Origin: Burkholderia cepacia
Lineage (GTDB): Bacteria > Pseudomonadota > Gammaproteobacteria > Burkholderiales > Burkholderiaceae
Direction of reading: 5' to 3'
Assembly: GCF_029962485.1 (NCBI RefSeq)
Contig: NZ_CP073637.1
Coordinates: 310,001 to 374,000 of the forward strand
DNA length: 64,000 bases
The position numbers were made by a program, and so were the translations under genes. This document shows, piece by piece, positions 55,070 to 64,000 of the stretch. The notes beneath the pieces are model-generated. The model saw only the letters and a list, made by a program, of their open reading frames with translations, did no database searches and was not told the DNA's origin. Positions within the stretch are counted from its first letter, which is position 1. The number at the start of each line of letters is the position of its first letter.

Positions 55070-55262
55070 TGTGTCTCCTCCGATCAAAGGCGTGCTCATT
55101 ATGACGACTGCGTTTAAAACCAAACAAGCTCGTAAGTTAGAGTTTTCTCCCTAGGATTCGCACGACCGTACGCTTACGCGCCCCGCGAGGACAGGCATTC
55201 TACGCAGGTGCGCATTTTCGGACCTCCGGGTATTTCCTAACGCGTTCAAACGGACATTCAGC

Positions 55263-55976
55263 ATGGCACGGTTAGCACGACTCTACGTTCCCGACCAGCC
55301 GCAGCACGTGATACTGCGCGGCCTGGATCAGCAACCCGCGTTCGTCGACGACCAGGACTACGAACTCTTCATCGATTGCCTGAAGGCCGCCGCCCGCGAT
55401 CATCACCTGTCGGTGCATGCCTACGTGCTGCTGCCGCGCCAGGTGCAACTGCTCGTGACGCCGAGCGACGAAGCGAGCCTGCCGAAAGCGATGCAGGCTG
55501 TCGGCCGCCGCTACGTCGCGCATTTCAACCGGCGCTACTCGCGGCGCGGCACCCTGTGGGAAGGCCGCTACCGCGCGACCGTGATCGAAGGCGAGCGCTA
55601 TTTCCTGCTCGCGAGCCGCGTGGTCGAGATGAGCCCCGTGCGTTCGCAGCTCGTCGCGACGCCCGAGGCGTATCGCTGGTCGAGCTACCGGCATCACGTC
55701 GGGCTCACCGTCGACAGCCTGATCACCGACCATCCGCTCTACTGGGCGCTCGGCAATACGCCGTTCGACCGCCAGCGCGCGTACAAGGAGCTGTGCGAGC
55801 AGCCGCTCGACGAGCGGCAGGCCGACCAGTTGCAGCAGGCGACGCTGAAGGGCTGGGTGCTCGGCGGCGAACATTACCGCGAGTGGGCGGCGCGTACCGC
55901 GAACCGGCGCGTGTCGCCGCTGCCGCGCGGACGCCCCAGAAAGGTGCGTGAGAGCACACCGCCGATCCAGCAGTAA
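55263..55976 (+). CDS. REP-associated tyrosine transposase (RAYT)-like protein lacking catalytic residues
   Basis: 237 residues of the Y1/TnpA-REP fold. MARLARLYVPDQPQHVILRG, RRGTLWEGRYRATVIE and AYRWSSYRHH are family blocks. Where active members have NH-x-H, this protein has RQVQ (Gln60, Gln62), and at the catalytic Tyr before the NPVRA-type motif it has Val120 (SRVVEMSPVRS). It should therefore be unable to cut or join DNA. The C-terminus ends with a GRPRK basic hook. No flanking inverted repeats or REP elements are visible. A domesticated DNA-binding role is possible but not shown. Confidence 0.85.
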   Translation: MARLARLYVPDQPQHVILRGLDQQPAFVDDQDYELFIDCLKAAARDHHLSVHAYVLLPRQVQLLVTPSDEASLPKAMQAVGRRYVAHFNRRYSRRGTLWEGRYRATVIEGERYFLLASRVVEMSPVRSQLVATPEAYRWSSYRHHVGLTVDSLITDHPLYWALGNTPFDRQRAYKELCEQPLDERQADQLQQATLKGWVLGGEHYREWAARTANRRVSPLPRGRPRKVRESTPPIQQ

Positions 55977-55996
55977 TGCCGGAAAGGCGGGTCAGG

Positions 55997-56024
55997 AGCG
56001 GCGCTGCGGGCGCCGCTTCTTTTT
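55997..56024 (+). terminator. Terminator after the RAYT-like gene
   Basis: AGCGGCGC and GCGCCGCT pair around a 5-base loop, followed by TTCTTTTT. Confidence 0.8.
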
Positions 56025-56104
56025 GCACCAAAACGATACGGCCCCAATAAAACGGCACCAGATCGATGCATCTATTTAATTGGGGTTCGATCATATGGTT
56101 TTTG

Positions 56105-56134
56105 TTGCTATTCCCTTGATTCGTCGCGTATATT
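56105..56134 (+). promoter_or_regulatory. Candidate gltB promoter
   Basis: TTGCTA (56105-56110) and TATATT (56129-56134) are spaced 18 bases in an AT-rich patch, giving a leader of about 125 bases to gltB. Confidence 0.5.
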
Positions 56135-56264
56135 CCGAATTCCGGTGGCCCGGGCGAAGCATGCCCGGCCACTGTCGGCCGCGCCGTCTCCCGTCGGGAG
56201 CGGGATCGACGGCAACAAGAAAACGGTTCAACGGCCTCCAGGCCCCCTTTACGACGGTGTCCCC

Positions 56265-59200
56265 ATGAACGACCACCAGCAGCCGCTCGCCGCGGTGCCC
56301 GCCGCACAAGGTCTGTACGACCCGCAAAACGAACACGACGCCTGCGGCGTCGGCTTCGTCGCTCACATCAAGGGCAAGAAGAGCCACGAGATCATTCAGC
56401 AGGGTCTGAAGATTCTCGAGAACCTCGATCACCGCGGCGCGGTTGGCGCCGATCCGCTGATGGGCGACGGCGCGGGCATCCTGATCCAGATTCCGGACGC
56501 GTTCTATCGCGAGGAAATGGCGAAGCAGGGCGTGAACCTGCCGCCGGCCGGCGAATATGGGGTCGGCATGATCTTCCTGCCGAAGGAGAACGCATCGCGA
56601 CTCGCGTGCGAGCAGGAGCTCGAGCGTACGGTGAAGGCCGAGGGGCAGGTCGTGCTCGGCTGGCGCGACGTGCCGGTCGATCATGCGATGCCGATTTCGC
56701 CGACCGTGAAGGCGAGCGAGCCGCTGATCCGCCAGATCTTCATCGGTCGCGGCAAGGACATCATGGTGACGGACGCGCTCGAGCGGAAGCTGTACGTGAT
56801 CCGCAAGACGGCGAGCCACCGCATCCAGGCGCTGAAGCTCAAGCACGGCAAGGAATACTTCGTGCCGTCGATGTCGGCGCGCACGATCGTCTACAAGGGG
56901 CTGCTGCTGGCCGGCCAGGTCGGCGTGTACTACCGCGACCTGCAGGACCCGCGCGTCGTGTCGGCGCTCGCGCTCGTGCACCAGCGCTTCTCGACCAACA
57001 CGTTCCCGGCGTGGGAACTCGCCCACCCGTACCGGATGATCGCGCACAACGGCGAGATCAACACCGTGAAGGGCAACGTGAACTGGCTGAACGCGCGTAC
57101 CGGCGCGATCGCGTCGCACGTGCTCGCCGACGATCTGCCGAAGCTGTGGCCGCTGATCTACCCGGGCCAGTCCGATACCGCCTCGTTCGACAACTGTCTC
57201 GAGCTGCTGGTGATGGCCGGCTACCCGCTCGTGCACGCGGTGATGATGATGATCCCGGAAGCGTGGGAACAGCACACGCTGATGGACGAGAACCGCCGCG
57301 CGTTCTACGAATACCACGCCGCGATGATGGAGCCGTGGGACGGTCCGGCCGCGATCGCGTTCACCGACGGCCGCCAGATCGGCGCGACGCTCGACCGTAA
57401 CGGCCTGCGTCCGGCGCGCTACATCGTCACCGACGACGACCTCGTCATCATGGCGTCGGAAGCCGGCACGCTGCCGATCCCCGAATCGAAGATCGTCAAG
57501 AAGTGGCGCCTGCAGCCGGGCAAGATGTTCCTGATCGACATGGAACACGGCCGCATCATCGACGACAAGGAACTGAAGGACAACCTCGCGAACGCGAAGC
57601 CGTACAAGAGCTGGATCGACGCCGTGCGCATCAAGCTCGACGAAATCGAGCCGAAGGCCGAGGATGTCGCGGCAGGCCGTACGCAGGGCGCCGCGCTGCT
57701 CGACCGCCAGCAGGCGTTCGGCTATACGCAGGAAGACCTGAAGTTCCTGATGGCGCCGATGGCGCAGCAGGGTGAGGAAGCCGTCGGTTCGATGGGCAAC
57801 GACTCGCCGCTCGCGGTGATGTCGAACAAGAACAAGACGCTCTATCACTACTTCAAGCAGCTGTTCGCGCAGGTCACGAACCCGCCGATCGACCCGATCC
57901 GTGAAAACATGGTCATGTCGCTCGTGTCGTTCATCGGCCCGAAGCCGAACCTGCTCGATACGAACAACATCAACCCGCCGATGCGTCTCGAAGTGTCGCA
58001 GCCGGTGCTCGACTTCAAGGACATCGCGAAGATCCGCGCGATCGACCAGTACACCGGCGGCAAGTTCAGCGCATACGAACTGAACATCTGCTACCCGGTC
58101 GCCTGGGGCAAGGAAGGCATCGAGGCGCGCCTCGCGTCGCTGTGCGCGGAAGCCGTCGACGCGGTGAAGTCGGGCTACAACATGCTGATCGTGTCGGACC
58201 GCAAGACGGACGCCGAGCACGTCGCGATTCCCGCGCTGCTCGCCACGTCGGCGATCCACACGCACCTCGTCCAGCAAGGGCTGCGCACGAGCACGGGCCT
58301 CGTCGTCGAGACGGGCTCCGCGCGTGAGACGCACCACTTCGCGCTGCTCGCGGGCTACGGCGCGGAAGCCGTGCACCCGTACCTCGCGATGGAAACGCTC
58401 GCGAAGATGGCCGAAGGCCTGCCGGGCGACCTGTCGCCGGAGAAGGCCGTCTACAACTTCACGAAGGCGGTCGGCAAGGGCCTGCAGAAGGTGATGTCGA
58501 AGATGGGCATCTCGACGTACATGTCGTACACGGGCGCGCAGATCTTCGAAGCGCTCGGCCTGTCGAGCGACCTCGTCGAGAAGTACTTCAAGGGCACGGC
58601 ATCGAAGGTCGGCGGCATCGGCCTGTTCGAAGTCGCGGAAGAGGCGATCCGCCTGCACCGCGACGCGTTCGGCGACAACCCGGTGCTGCGCGACATGCTC
58701 GACGCGGGCGGCGAGTACGCTTACCGCGTGCGCGGCGAAGACCACATGTGGACGCCGGATTCGATCGCGAAGCTGCAGCACGCGACGCGCAGCAACTCGT
58801 ACCAGACGTACAAGGAATACGCGCACCTGATCAACGACCAGACCAAGCGTCACATGACGTTCCGCGGCCTGTTCGAGTTCAAGGTCGAGCCGACCAAGGC
58901 GATCCCGATCGACGACGTCGAATCGGCGAAGGACATCGTCAAGCGCTTCGCGACGGGCGCGATGTCGCTCGGTTCGATCAGCACCGAAGCGCACGCGACG
59001 CTCGCGATCGCGATGAACCGCATCGGAGGCAAGTCGAACACCGGCGAAGGCGGCGAGGACCAGAAGCGCTACCGCAACGAACTGCGCGGCATTCCGATCA
59101 AGGCCGGCGAGACGCTGAAGTCGGTGATCGGCGACGAAATCGTCAGCGACATCGCGCTGAAGGACGGCGATTCGCTGCGCTCGAAGATCAAGCAGGTCGC

Positions 59201-60968
59201 GTCGGGCCGCTTCGGCGTCACCGCCGAGTACCTCGCATCGGCCGACCAGATCCAGATCAAGATGGCGCAGGGCGCGAAGCCGGGCGAAGGCGGCCAGCTG
59301 CCGGGCCACAAGGTGTCCGAATACATCGGCAAGCTGCGTTACTCGGTGCCGGGCGTCGGCCTGATCTCGCCGCCGCCGCACCACGACATCTACTCGATCG
59401 AGGATCTGGCGCAGCTGATCCACGACCTGAAGAACGTGAACCCGAGCTCGAGCATCTCCGTGAAGCTGGTGTCGGAAGTGGGCGTCGGCACGGTTGCGGC
59501 CGGTGTCGCGAAGGCGAAGGCCGATCACGTCGTGATCGCCGGCCATGACGGCGGCACGGGCGCATCGCCGCTGTCGTCGGTCAAGCACGCCGGCACGCCG
59601 TGGGAACTCGGCCTCGCCGAAACGCAGCAGACGCTGGTGCTGAACCGCCTGCGCGGCCGGATCCGCGTGCAGGCCGACGGCCAGATGAAGACGGGCCGCG
59701 ACGTCGTGATCGGCGCGCTGCTCGGTGCGGACGAATTCGGCTTCGCGACGGCGCCGCTCGTCGTCGAAGGCTGCATCATGATGCGCAAGTGCCACCTGAA
59801 CACGTGCCCGGTCGGCGTCGCGACGCAGGATCCGGTGCTGCGTGCGAAGTTCAAGGGCCAGCCCGAGCACGTCGTGAACTACTTCTTCTTCGTCGCCGAG
59901 GAAGTGCGCGAGATCATGGCGCAGCTCGGCATCGCGAAGTTCGACGACCTGATCGGCCGCGCCGACCTGCTCGATACGCGCAAGGGCGTCGAGCACTGGA
60001 AGGCGAAGGGCCTCGACTTCTCGCGCGTGTTCTACCAGCCGGAAGAGTGCGAGGACGTCGCGCCGCGTCACGTCGACGTGCAGGATCACGGCCTCGAGCG
60101 CGCGCTCGACCACGTGCTGATCGAGAAGGCGAAGGCCGCGATCGAGAACGGCGAGCATGTGTCGTTCATCCAGCCGGTGCGCAACGTCAACCGTACGGTC
60201 GGCGCGATGCTGTCGGGCGTGATCGCGAAGAAGCACGGCCACGACGGCCTGGCCGACGACGCGGTGCACATCCAGCTGAAGGGCACGGCCGGCCAGAGCT
60301 TCGGCGCGTTCCTCGCGAAGGGCGTGACGCTCGACCTCGTCGGCGACGGCAACGACTACGTCGGCAAGGGCCTGTCGGGCGGCCGGATCATCATCCGTCC
60401 GACCAACGACTTCCGCGGCAAGTCCGAGGAAAACATCATCTGCGGCAACACGGTGATGTACGGCGCGATCGAAGGCGAATCGTTCTTCCGCGGCGTCGCG
60501 GGCGAGCGCTTCTGCGTGCGCAACTCGGGCGCGACGGCGGTCGTCGAGGGCACGGGCGACCACGGCTGCGAATACATGACGGGCGGCACGGTCGTCGTGC
60601 TCGGCGAGACGGGGCGCAACTTCGCGGCCGGCATGTCGGGCGGCCTCGCGTACATCTACGATCCGGAAGGCACGTTCGCGGCGAAGTGCAACAAGTCGAT
60701 GGTCGCGCTCGAGCCGGTGCTGCAGCAGGCCGAGCAGGAGCGCACGGTCGACCGCGCACTCTGGCACGCAGGCACGACGGACGAAGCGCTGCTCAAGGGG
60801 CTCGTCGAGCGTCATTTCCAGTTCACGGGTTCGCCGCGCGCGAAGTCGCTGCTGGAAAACTGGGACGCGGCGCGCCGCCAGTTCGTGAAGGTGTTCCCGC
60901 ACGAATACAAGCGCGCGCTCGGCGAGATCGGTGCGAAGAAGGCGGCGAAGGAAGAGCTGGCCGCCTGA
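56265..60968 (+). CDS. gltB: Glutamate synthase (NADPH) large subunit
   Basis: Forms glutamate from glutamine and 2-oxoglutarate, 1,567 residues. The nucleophile is Cys27 in [10 protein letters not shown], after a short propeptide that is removed. Glutaminase domain ([16 protein letters not shown]), central domain, FMN-binding synthase domain ([17 protein letters not shown]) with the 3Fe-4S cysteines in [15 protein letters not shown], and a C-terminal beta-helix ([19 protein letters not shown]). ATG at 56265. gltD follows in the same direction. Confidence 0.98.
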   Translation: MNDHQQPLAAVPAAQGLYDPQNEHDACGVGFVAHIKGKKSHEIIQQGLKILENLDHRGAVGADPLMGDGAGILIQIPDAFYREEMAKQGVNLPPAGEYGVGMIFLPKENASRLACEQELERTVKAEGQVVLGWRDVPVDHAMPISPTVKASEPLIRQIFIGRGKDIMVTDALERKLYVIRKTASHRIQALKLKHGKEYFVPSMSARTIVYKGLLLAGQVGVYYRDLQDPRVVSALALVHQRFSTNTFPAWELAHPYRMIAHNGEINTVKGNVNWLNARTGAIASHVLADDLPKLWPLIYPGQSDTASFDNCLELLVMAGYPLVHAVMMMIPEAWEQHTLMDENRRAFYEYHAAMMEPWDGPAAIAFTDGRQIGATLDRNGLRPARYIVTDDDLVIMASEAGTLPIPESKIVKKWRLQPGKMFLIDMEHGRIIDDKELKDNLANAKPYKSWIDAVRIKLDEIEPKAEDVAAGRTQGAALLDRQQAFGYTQEDLKFLMAPMAQQGEEAVGSMGNDSPLAVMSNKNKTLYHYFKQLFAQVTNPPIDPIRENMVMSLVSFIGPKPNLLDTNNINPPMRLEVSQPVLDFKDIAKIRAIDQYTGGKFSAYELNICYPVAWGKEGIEARLASLCAEAVDAVKSGYNMLIVSDRKTDAEHVAIPALLATSAIHTHLVQQGLRTSTGLVVETGSARETHHFALLAGYGAEAVHPYLAMETLAKMAEGLPGDLSPEKAVYNFTKAVGKGLQKVMSKMGISTYMSYTGAQIFEALGLSSDLVEKYFKGTASKVGGIGLFEVAEEAIRLHRDAFGDNPVLRDMLDAGGEYAYRVRGEDHMWTPDSIAKLQHATRSNSYQTYKEYAHLINDQTKRHMTFRGLFEFKVEPTKAIPIDDVESAKDIVKRFATGAMSLGSISTEAHATLAIAMNRIGGKSNTGEGGEDQKRYRNELRGIPIKAGETLKSVIGDEIVSDIALKDGDSLRSKIKQVASGRFGVTAEYLASADQIQIKMAQGAKPGEGGQLPGHKVSEYIGKLRYSVPGVGLISPPPHHDIYSIEDLAQLIHDLKNVNPSSSISVKLVSEVGVGTVAAGVAKAKADHVVIAGHDGGTGASPLSSVKHAGTPWELGLAETQQTLVLNRLRGRIRVQADGQMKTGRDVVIGALLGADEFGFATAPLVVEGCIMMRKCHLNTCPVGVATQDPVLRAKFKGQPEHVVNYFFFVAEEVREIMAQLGIAKFDDLIGRADLLDTRKGVEHWKAKGLDFSRVFYQPEECEDVAPRHVDVQDHGLERALDHVLIEKAKAAIENGEHVSFIQPVRNVNRTVGAMLSGVIAKKHGHDGLADDAVHIQLKGTAGQSFGAFLAKGVTLDLVGDGNDYVGKGLSGGRIIIRPTNDFRGKSEENIICGNTVMYGAIEGESFFRGVAGERFCVRNSGATAVVEGTGDHGCEYMTGGTVVVLGETGRNFAAGMSGGLAYIYDPEGTFAAKCNKSMVALEPVLQQAEQERTVDRALWHAGTTDEALLKGLVERHFQFTGSPRAKSLLENWDAARRQFVKVFPHEYKRALGEIGAKKAAKEELAA

Positions 60969-61053
60969 GCGACGAACGACATAGCGAATGCCGCGCGCGC
61001 ATGACTGCCGCGCGCGGCTCCCCCACCCGATACACCGAACAGAAGAGCACCTT

Positions 61054-62520
61054 ATGGGCAAGGCAACCGGTTTTCTGGAGTTCGAACGCCGCCACGAGGC
61101 GTACGAAGCACCGCTCACGCGCGTGAAGCACTACAAGGAATTCGTCGCGGCACTGACCGACGCGGACGCGAAGGTCCAGGGCGCGCGCTGCATGGATTGC
61201 GGCATCCCGTTCTGCAACAACGGCTGCCCGGTCAACAACATCATTCCGGACTTCAACGATCTCGTTTACCGCCAGGACTGGCAGCAGGCGATCGAAGTCC
61301 TGCATTCGACCAACAACTTCCCGGAATTCACGGGCCGCATCTGCCCGGCGCCGTGTGAAGCGGCGTGCACGCTCGGGATCAACGAAGACCCGGTCGGCAT
61401 CAAGTCGATCGAGCACGCGATCATCGACAAGGCCTGGGCGGAAGGCTGGGTGAAGCCGCTGCCGGCCGAGCACAAGACGGGCAAGAAGGTCGCCGTCGTC
61501 GGCTCGGGCCCCGCGGGCCTCGCCGCCGCGCAGCAGCTCGCGCGCGCGGGTCACGACGTGACGGTGTTCGAGAAGAACGACCGTGTCGGCGGCCTGCTGC
61601 GTTACGGGATTCCCGACTTCAAGCTCGAGAAGTGGCTGATCGACCGCCGCATGCGCCAGATGGAAGCGGAAGGCGTGACGTTCCGCACCAGCGTGTTCAT
61701 CGGCAAGGATCCGCTGCCCGAGTCGATCGGCAGCCTCGCGAAGGAAACCATCTCGCCGGACACGCTGAAGGAAGAATTCGACGCGGTCGTGATCGCCGGC
61801 GGTTCGGAAACGCCGCGCGACCTGCCGGTGCCGGGCCGTGAGCTCGCGGGCGTGCATTACGCGATGGACTTCCTGCCGCAGCAGAACCGCGTGAACGCGG
61901 GCGACAAGCTCGTCGACCAGCTGCTCGCGAAGGGCAAGCACGTGATCGTGATCGGCGGCGGCGACACGGGTTCGGACTGCGTCGGCACGTCGAACCGTCA
62001 CGGCGCGAAGCAGGTCACGCAGTTCGAGCTGCTGCCGCAGCCGCCGGAAGAGGAAAACAAGCCGCTCGTGTGGCCGTACTGGCCGATCAAGCTGCGCACA
62101 TCGTCGTCGCACGAGGAAGGTTGCGAGCGCGACTGGGCGGTCGCGACGAAGCGTCTCGAAGGCAAGAACGGCAAGGTCGAGAAGCTGATCGCCGCGCGCG
62201 TCGAGTGGAAGGACGGCAAGATGCAGGAAGTGCCGGGCTCCGAGTTCGAACTGAAGGCCGATCTTGTCCTGCTCGCGATGGGCTTCACGCAGCCGGCCGC
62301 GCCGGTGCTTGAAGCGTTCGGCGTCGCGAAGGACGCGCGCGGCAACGCGCGTGCGGCGACCGAAGGCGATCGCTCGTACTACACGTCGGTCGACAAGGTG
62401 TTCGCGGCAGGCGACATGCGTCGCGGCCAGTCGCTCGTGGTGTGGGCGATCCGCGAAGGCCGCCAGTGTGCGCGCTCGGTCGATGCGTACCTGATGGGGC
62501 ATACGGAACTGCCGCGCTGA
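61054..62520 (+). CDS. gltD: Glutamate synthase (NADPH) small subunit
   Basis: Passes electrons from NADPH through FAD and 4Fe-4S clusters to GltB, 488 residues. N-terminal cysteines [14 protein letters not shown] and [15 protein letters not shown] site [20 protein letters not shown] site [12 protein letters not shown]-terminal [21 protein letters not shown] at 61054; upstream in-frame extension to 60988 has no ribosome-binding site. Eighty-five bases after gltB. Confidence 0.98.
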   Translation: MGKATGFLEFERRHEAYEAPLTRVKHYKEFVAALTDADAKVQGARCMDCGIPFCNNGCPVNNIIPDFNDLVYRQDWQQAIEVLHSTNNFPEFTGRICPAPCEAACTLGINEDPVGIKSIEHAIIDKAWAEGWVKPLPAEHKTGKKVAVVGSGPAGLAAAQQLARAGHDVTVFEKNDRVGGLLRYGIPDFKLEKWLIDRRMRQMEAEGVTFRTSVFIGKDPLPESIGSLAKETISPDTLKEEFDAVVIAGGSETPRDLPVPGRELAGVHYAMDFLPQQNRVNAGDKLVDQLLAKGKHVIVIGGGDTGSDCVGTSNRHGAKQVTQFELLPQPPEEENKPLVWPYWPIKLRTSSSHEEGCERDWAVATKRLEGKNGKVEKLIAARVEWKDGKMQEVPGSEFELKADLVLLAMGFTQPAAPVLEAFGVAKDARGNARAATEGDRSYYTSVDKVFAAGDMRRGQSLVVWAIREGRQCARSVDAYLMGHTELPR

Positions 62521-62847
62521 GCTGAAGCGCGCAAGCAGGTTTCGACGAAAACCGGGCGTCCGACAGGGCGCCCGGTTTTTTTTTTATGGGCGGCGCACCG
62601 GTGCGCCGATGGCACTTCGAGTGTCCGGCCGCATGTGTCTCGCACGGCACGCCAGGCCAGTCGTCACCGTGCGGGTGTCCGCCATTTTCGTGAAGCGTCG
62701 CCTAATCTGATGACATCCAGCTGCGATTTCTCGTTATCTCAATTTCTTTCGTTTTGTAATAATCCTTGAAAACTGTCATATCATGTCGCCCCTCGGGCCG
62801 CATTTGCGGTGGCTGCATGTGACTGACCCTATTTACAAGGACTCTGG
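62521..62847 (+). other. gltD-agcS spacer
   Basis: 327 bases without a gene. It holds the gltD terminator, then an AT-rich stretch (about 62720-62785) with TTGTAA (62754-62759) and TATCAT (62779-62784) at 19-base spacing as a weak promoter candidate for the symporter gene, and TACAAGGACTC as its ribosome-binding region. Confidence 0.6.
62548..62585 (+). terminator. Terminator after gltD
   Basis: AAAACCGGGCG and CGCCCGGTTTT form an 11-bp stem with a 10-base loop and a run of ten T. Confidence 0.93.
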
Positions 62848-64000
62848 ATGGAAGCATTCGTGCAAGGGCTGATCGAAGCCGTCAATGGCGTGCTGTGGAA
62901 CTACGTGCTGATTGCGCTGCTGCTCGGCGCCGGCGCATGGTTCACGTTGCGGTTCCGGATGATCCAGCTGAAGGCGCTGTTCCTCAGCATGAAACTGGTC
63001 GGCAGCAAGGGCGAGCCGGGCAGCATCTCGTCGTTTCAGGCGTTCGCGACCGGGCTCGCGAGCCGTGTCGGCACCGGCAATATCGCCGGCGTCGCGGTCG
63101 CGCTGACGGTCGGCGGGCCGGGCGCGATCTTCTGGATGTGGATGACGGCGCTGGTCGGCATGTCGTCCGCGTTCGTCGAGGCGACGCTCGCGCAGATCTT
63201 CAAGGTGTCGCACCCGGACGGCAGCTTCCGCGGCGGCCCCGCGTACTACATCCAGACGGGCCTGCGCTCGCGCGGCTTCGGCGTGCTGTTCTCGCTGTCG
63301 CTGATCCTGGCGTTCGGCTTCGTGTTCAACGCGGTGCAGGCCAACGCGATCGCCGACGCGTTCCATACGTCGTTCGGCTTGAGCCGCGAAACGGTCGGCC
63401 TCGGCCTCGTGCTGCTTTCCGCCCCGATCATCTTCGGCGGGATCCGCCGCATCGCGACGGTCGCACAGGTGATCGTGCCGCTGATGGCGATCGGCTACCT
63501 CGCGCTCGCGGTCTACGCGGTCGCGACGCACATCGCGCTGGTGCCGGACGTGATTGCCCTGATCGTGAAGAGCGCGTTCGGCCTCGAGCAGGCGGCAGGT
63601 GGCCTGACCGGCTATGCCGTTAGCCAGGCGATCGCGATCGGCGTGAAGCGCGGGCTGTTCTCGAACGAAGCCGGGATGGGTAGCGCGCCGAATGCGGCCG
63701 CGACCGCGAGCACGCGGCACCCCGTCACGCAGGGGCTGATCCAGATGCTCGGCGTGTTCGTCGACACGATCGTGATCTGCAGCGCGACCGCGTTCGTGAT
63801 CCTGCTGTCGGGCCAGTACGAGGTCGGCACCGGGATGGAAGGCGCGGCGCTCACGCAGCGCGCGATCTCGAGCCACGTCGGCGATTGGGGCGGCATCTAC
63901 ATGGCCGTCGCGATCTTCTTCCTCGCGTTCTCGTCGGTGATCGGCAACTACGCGTATGCGGAAGGCAACGTCGAATTCATCACGAAGCGGCGCGGCGTGC
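62848..64000 (+). CDS. agcS: Sodium:alanine symporter family protein (3' truncated by window edge)
   Basis: Sodium-coupled amino-acid importer of the AGCS family; 384 residues are visible of about 450-510. Starts MEAFVQGLIEAVNGVLW with CAAGGA upstream. Family hallmarks: SSFQAFATGLASRVGTGNIAG (substrate and sodium site), MSSAFVEATLAQIFK, FRGGPAYYIQTG and RGLFSNEAGMGSAPNAAATA. At least eight hydrophobic spans. The frame remains open at base 64000. Substrate (alanine or glycine) is inferred from family only. Confidence 0.93.
   Translation, partial: MEAFVQGLIEAVNGVLWNYVLIALLLGAGAWFTLRFRMIQLKALFLSMKLVGSKGEPGSISSFQAFATGLASRVGTGNIAGVAVALTVGGPGAIFWMWMTALVGMSSAFVEATLAQIFKVSHPDGSFRGGPAYYIQTGLRSRGFGVLFSLSLILAFGFVFNAVQANAIADAFHTSFGLSRETVGLGLVLLSAPIIFGGIRRIATVAQVIVPLMAIGYLALAVYAVATHIALVPDVIALIVKSAFGLEQAAGGLTGYAVSQAIAIGVKRGLFSNEAGMGSAPNAAATASTRHPVTQGLIQMLGVFVDTIVICSATAFVILLSGQYEVGTGMEGAALTQRAISSHVGDWGGIYMAVAIFFLAFSSVIGNYAYAEGNVEFITKRRGV

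Noticed and set aside
55070..55262. REP-like repeats or inverted ends around the RAYT-like gene.
   Set aside because: No matching pair of repeats could be seen on both sides.
56116..56134. TTGATT and TATATT as the gltB promoter.
   Set aside because: The spacing is only 7 bases; TTGCTA at 56105 with an 18-base spacing is preferred.
56091..61118. A continuous minus-strand frame of about 1,675 codons opposite gltB.
   Set aside because: Same codon-bias artefact; composition is unnatural and gltB is clearly the real gene.

Overview
The window is a GC-rich chromosomal segment from a beta-proteobacterium, almost certainly Burkholderia and most like the Burkholderia cepacia complex. Evidence: the order rpoB-rpoC-recQ-rpsL-rpsG-fusA-tuf-S10/spc/alpha; C-rich, G-ending codon use; a TTG-started secY; a CcsA/ResB (System II) cytochrome c maturation pair; and a cyaY/lptM and mrcA/pilMNOQ/aroKB neighbourhood typical of beta-proteobacteria. 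It reads as core genome. I see no rRNA, tRNA, CRISPR, prophage or intact insertion sequence. The assignment is from recognition of protein sequences, not from a search.

Layout. 1-6154: 3' part of rpoB and all of rpoC, closed by a strong terminator. 6427-8274: recQ. 8334-12981: str operon (rpsL, rpsG, fusA, tuf) with a near-consensus promoter and a terminator after tuf. 13267-27910: S10, spc and alpha gene blocks (rpsJ to rplQ, with secY, infA, rpmJ and rpoA), with internal promoters before rplC and rplN and terminator-like hairpins in the rpsK-rpsD, rpsD-rpoA and rpoA-rplQ gaps. 28112-30281: cutA and dsbD. 30387-32298: hemB and engB (minus strand), with a candidate plus-strand small RNA between them. 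32513-36794: a di-haem cytochrome c4, then resB and ccsA. 36954-38656: msrP-msrQ. 38738-39376: lptM and cyaY, divergent. 39459-41853: mrcA (PBP1A), which carries a frameshift here. 42074-47753: pilM, pilN, a PilO-PilP-like fusion, pilQ, aroK and aroB, chained by stop/start overlaps. 47795-49003: dgt. 49094-54168: ugpB-A-E-C and ugpQ, glycerol-3-phosphate / glycerophosphodiester uptake and hydrolysis. 54338-55069: ompW (minus). 55263-55976: a RAYT-like transposase-family protein lacking its catalytic residues. 56265-62520: gltB-gltD glutamate synthase. 62848-end: a sodium:alanine symporter, cut by the window edge.

How the parts work together. The first 28 kb is transcription and translation machinery (RNA polymerase beta, beta' and alpha subunits, about 30 ribosomal proteins, EF-G, EF-Tu, IF-1, SecY). 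The following 10 kb is envelope redox and haem chemistry: DsbD supplies periplasmic reductant, HemB makes the haem precursor, ResB/CcsA attach haem, cytochrome c4 is a likely product, and MsrPQ repairs periplasmic methionine sulfoxide. Then come cell-wall synthesis, the type IV pilus or related secretin machine, and shikimate-pathway enzymes.

Best leads: the small RNA upstream of and opposite to hemB with an exposed CTCCTCCC (anti-Shine-Dalgarno) loop; the catalytically dead RAYT protein next to gltB; the mrcA frameshift beside a GC-dinucleotide tract; the PilO-PilP fusion; and the punctuation inside the ribosomal-protein operons. I did not find evidence of a wholly novel multi-gene system.
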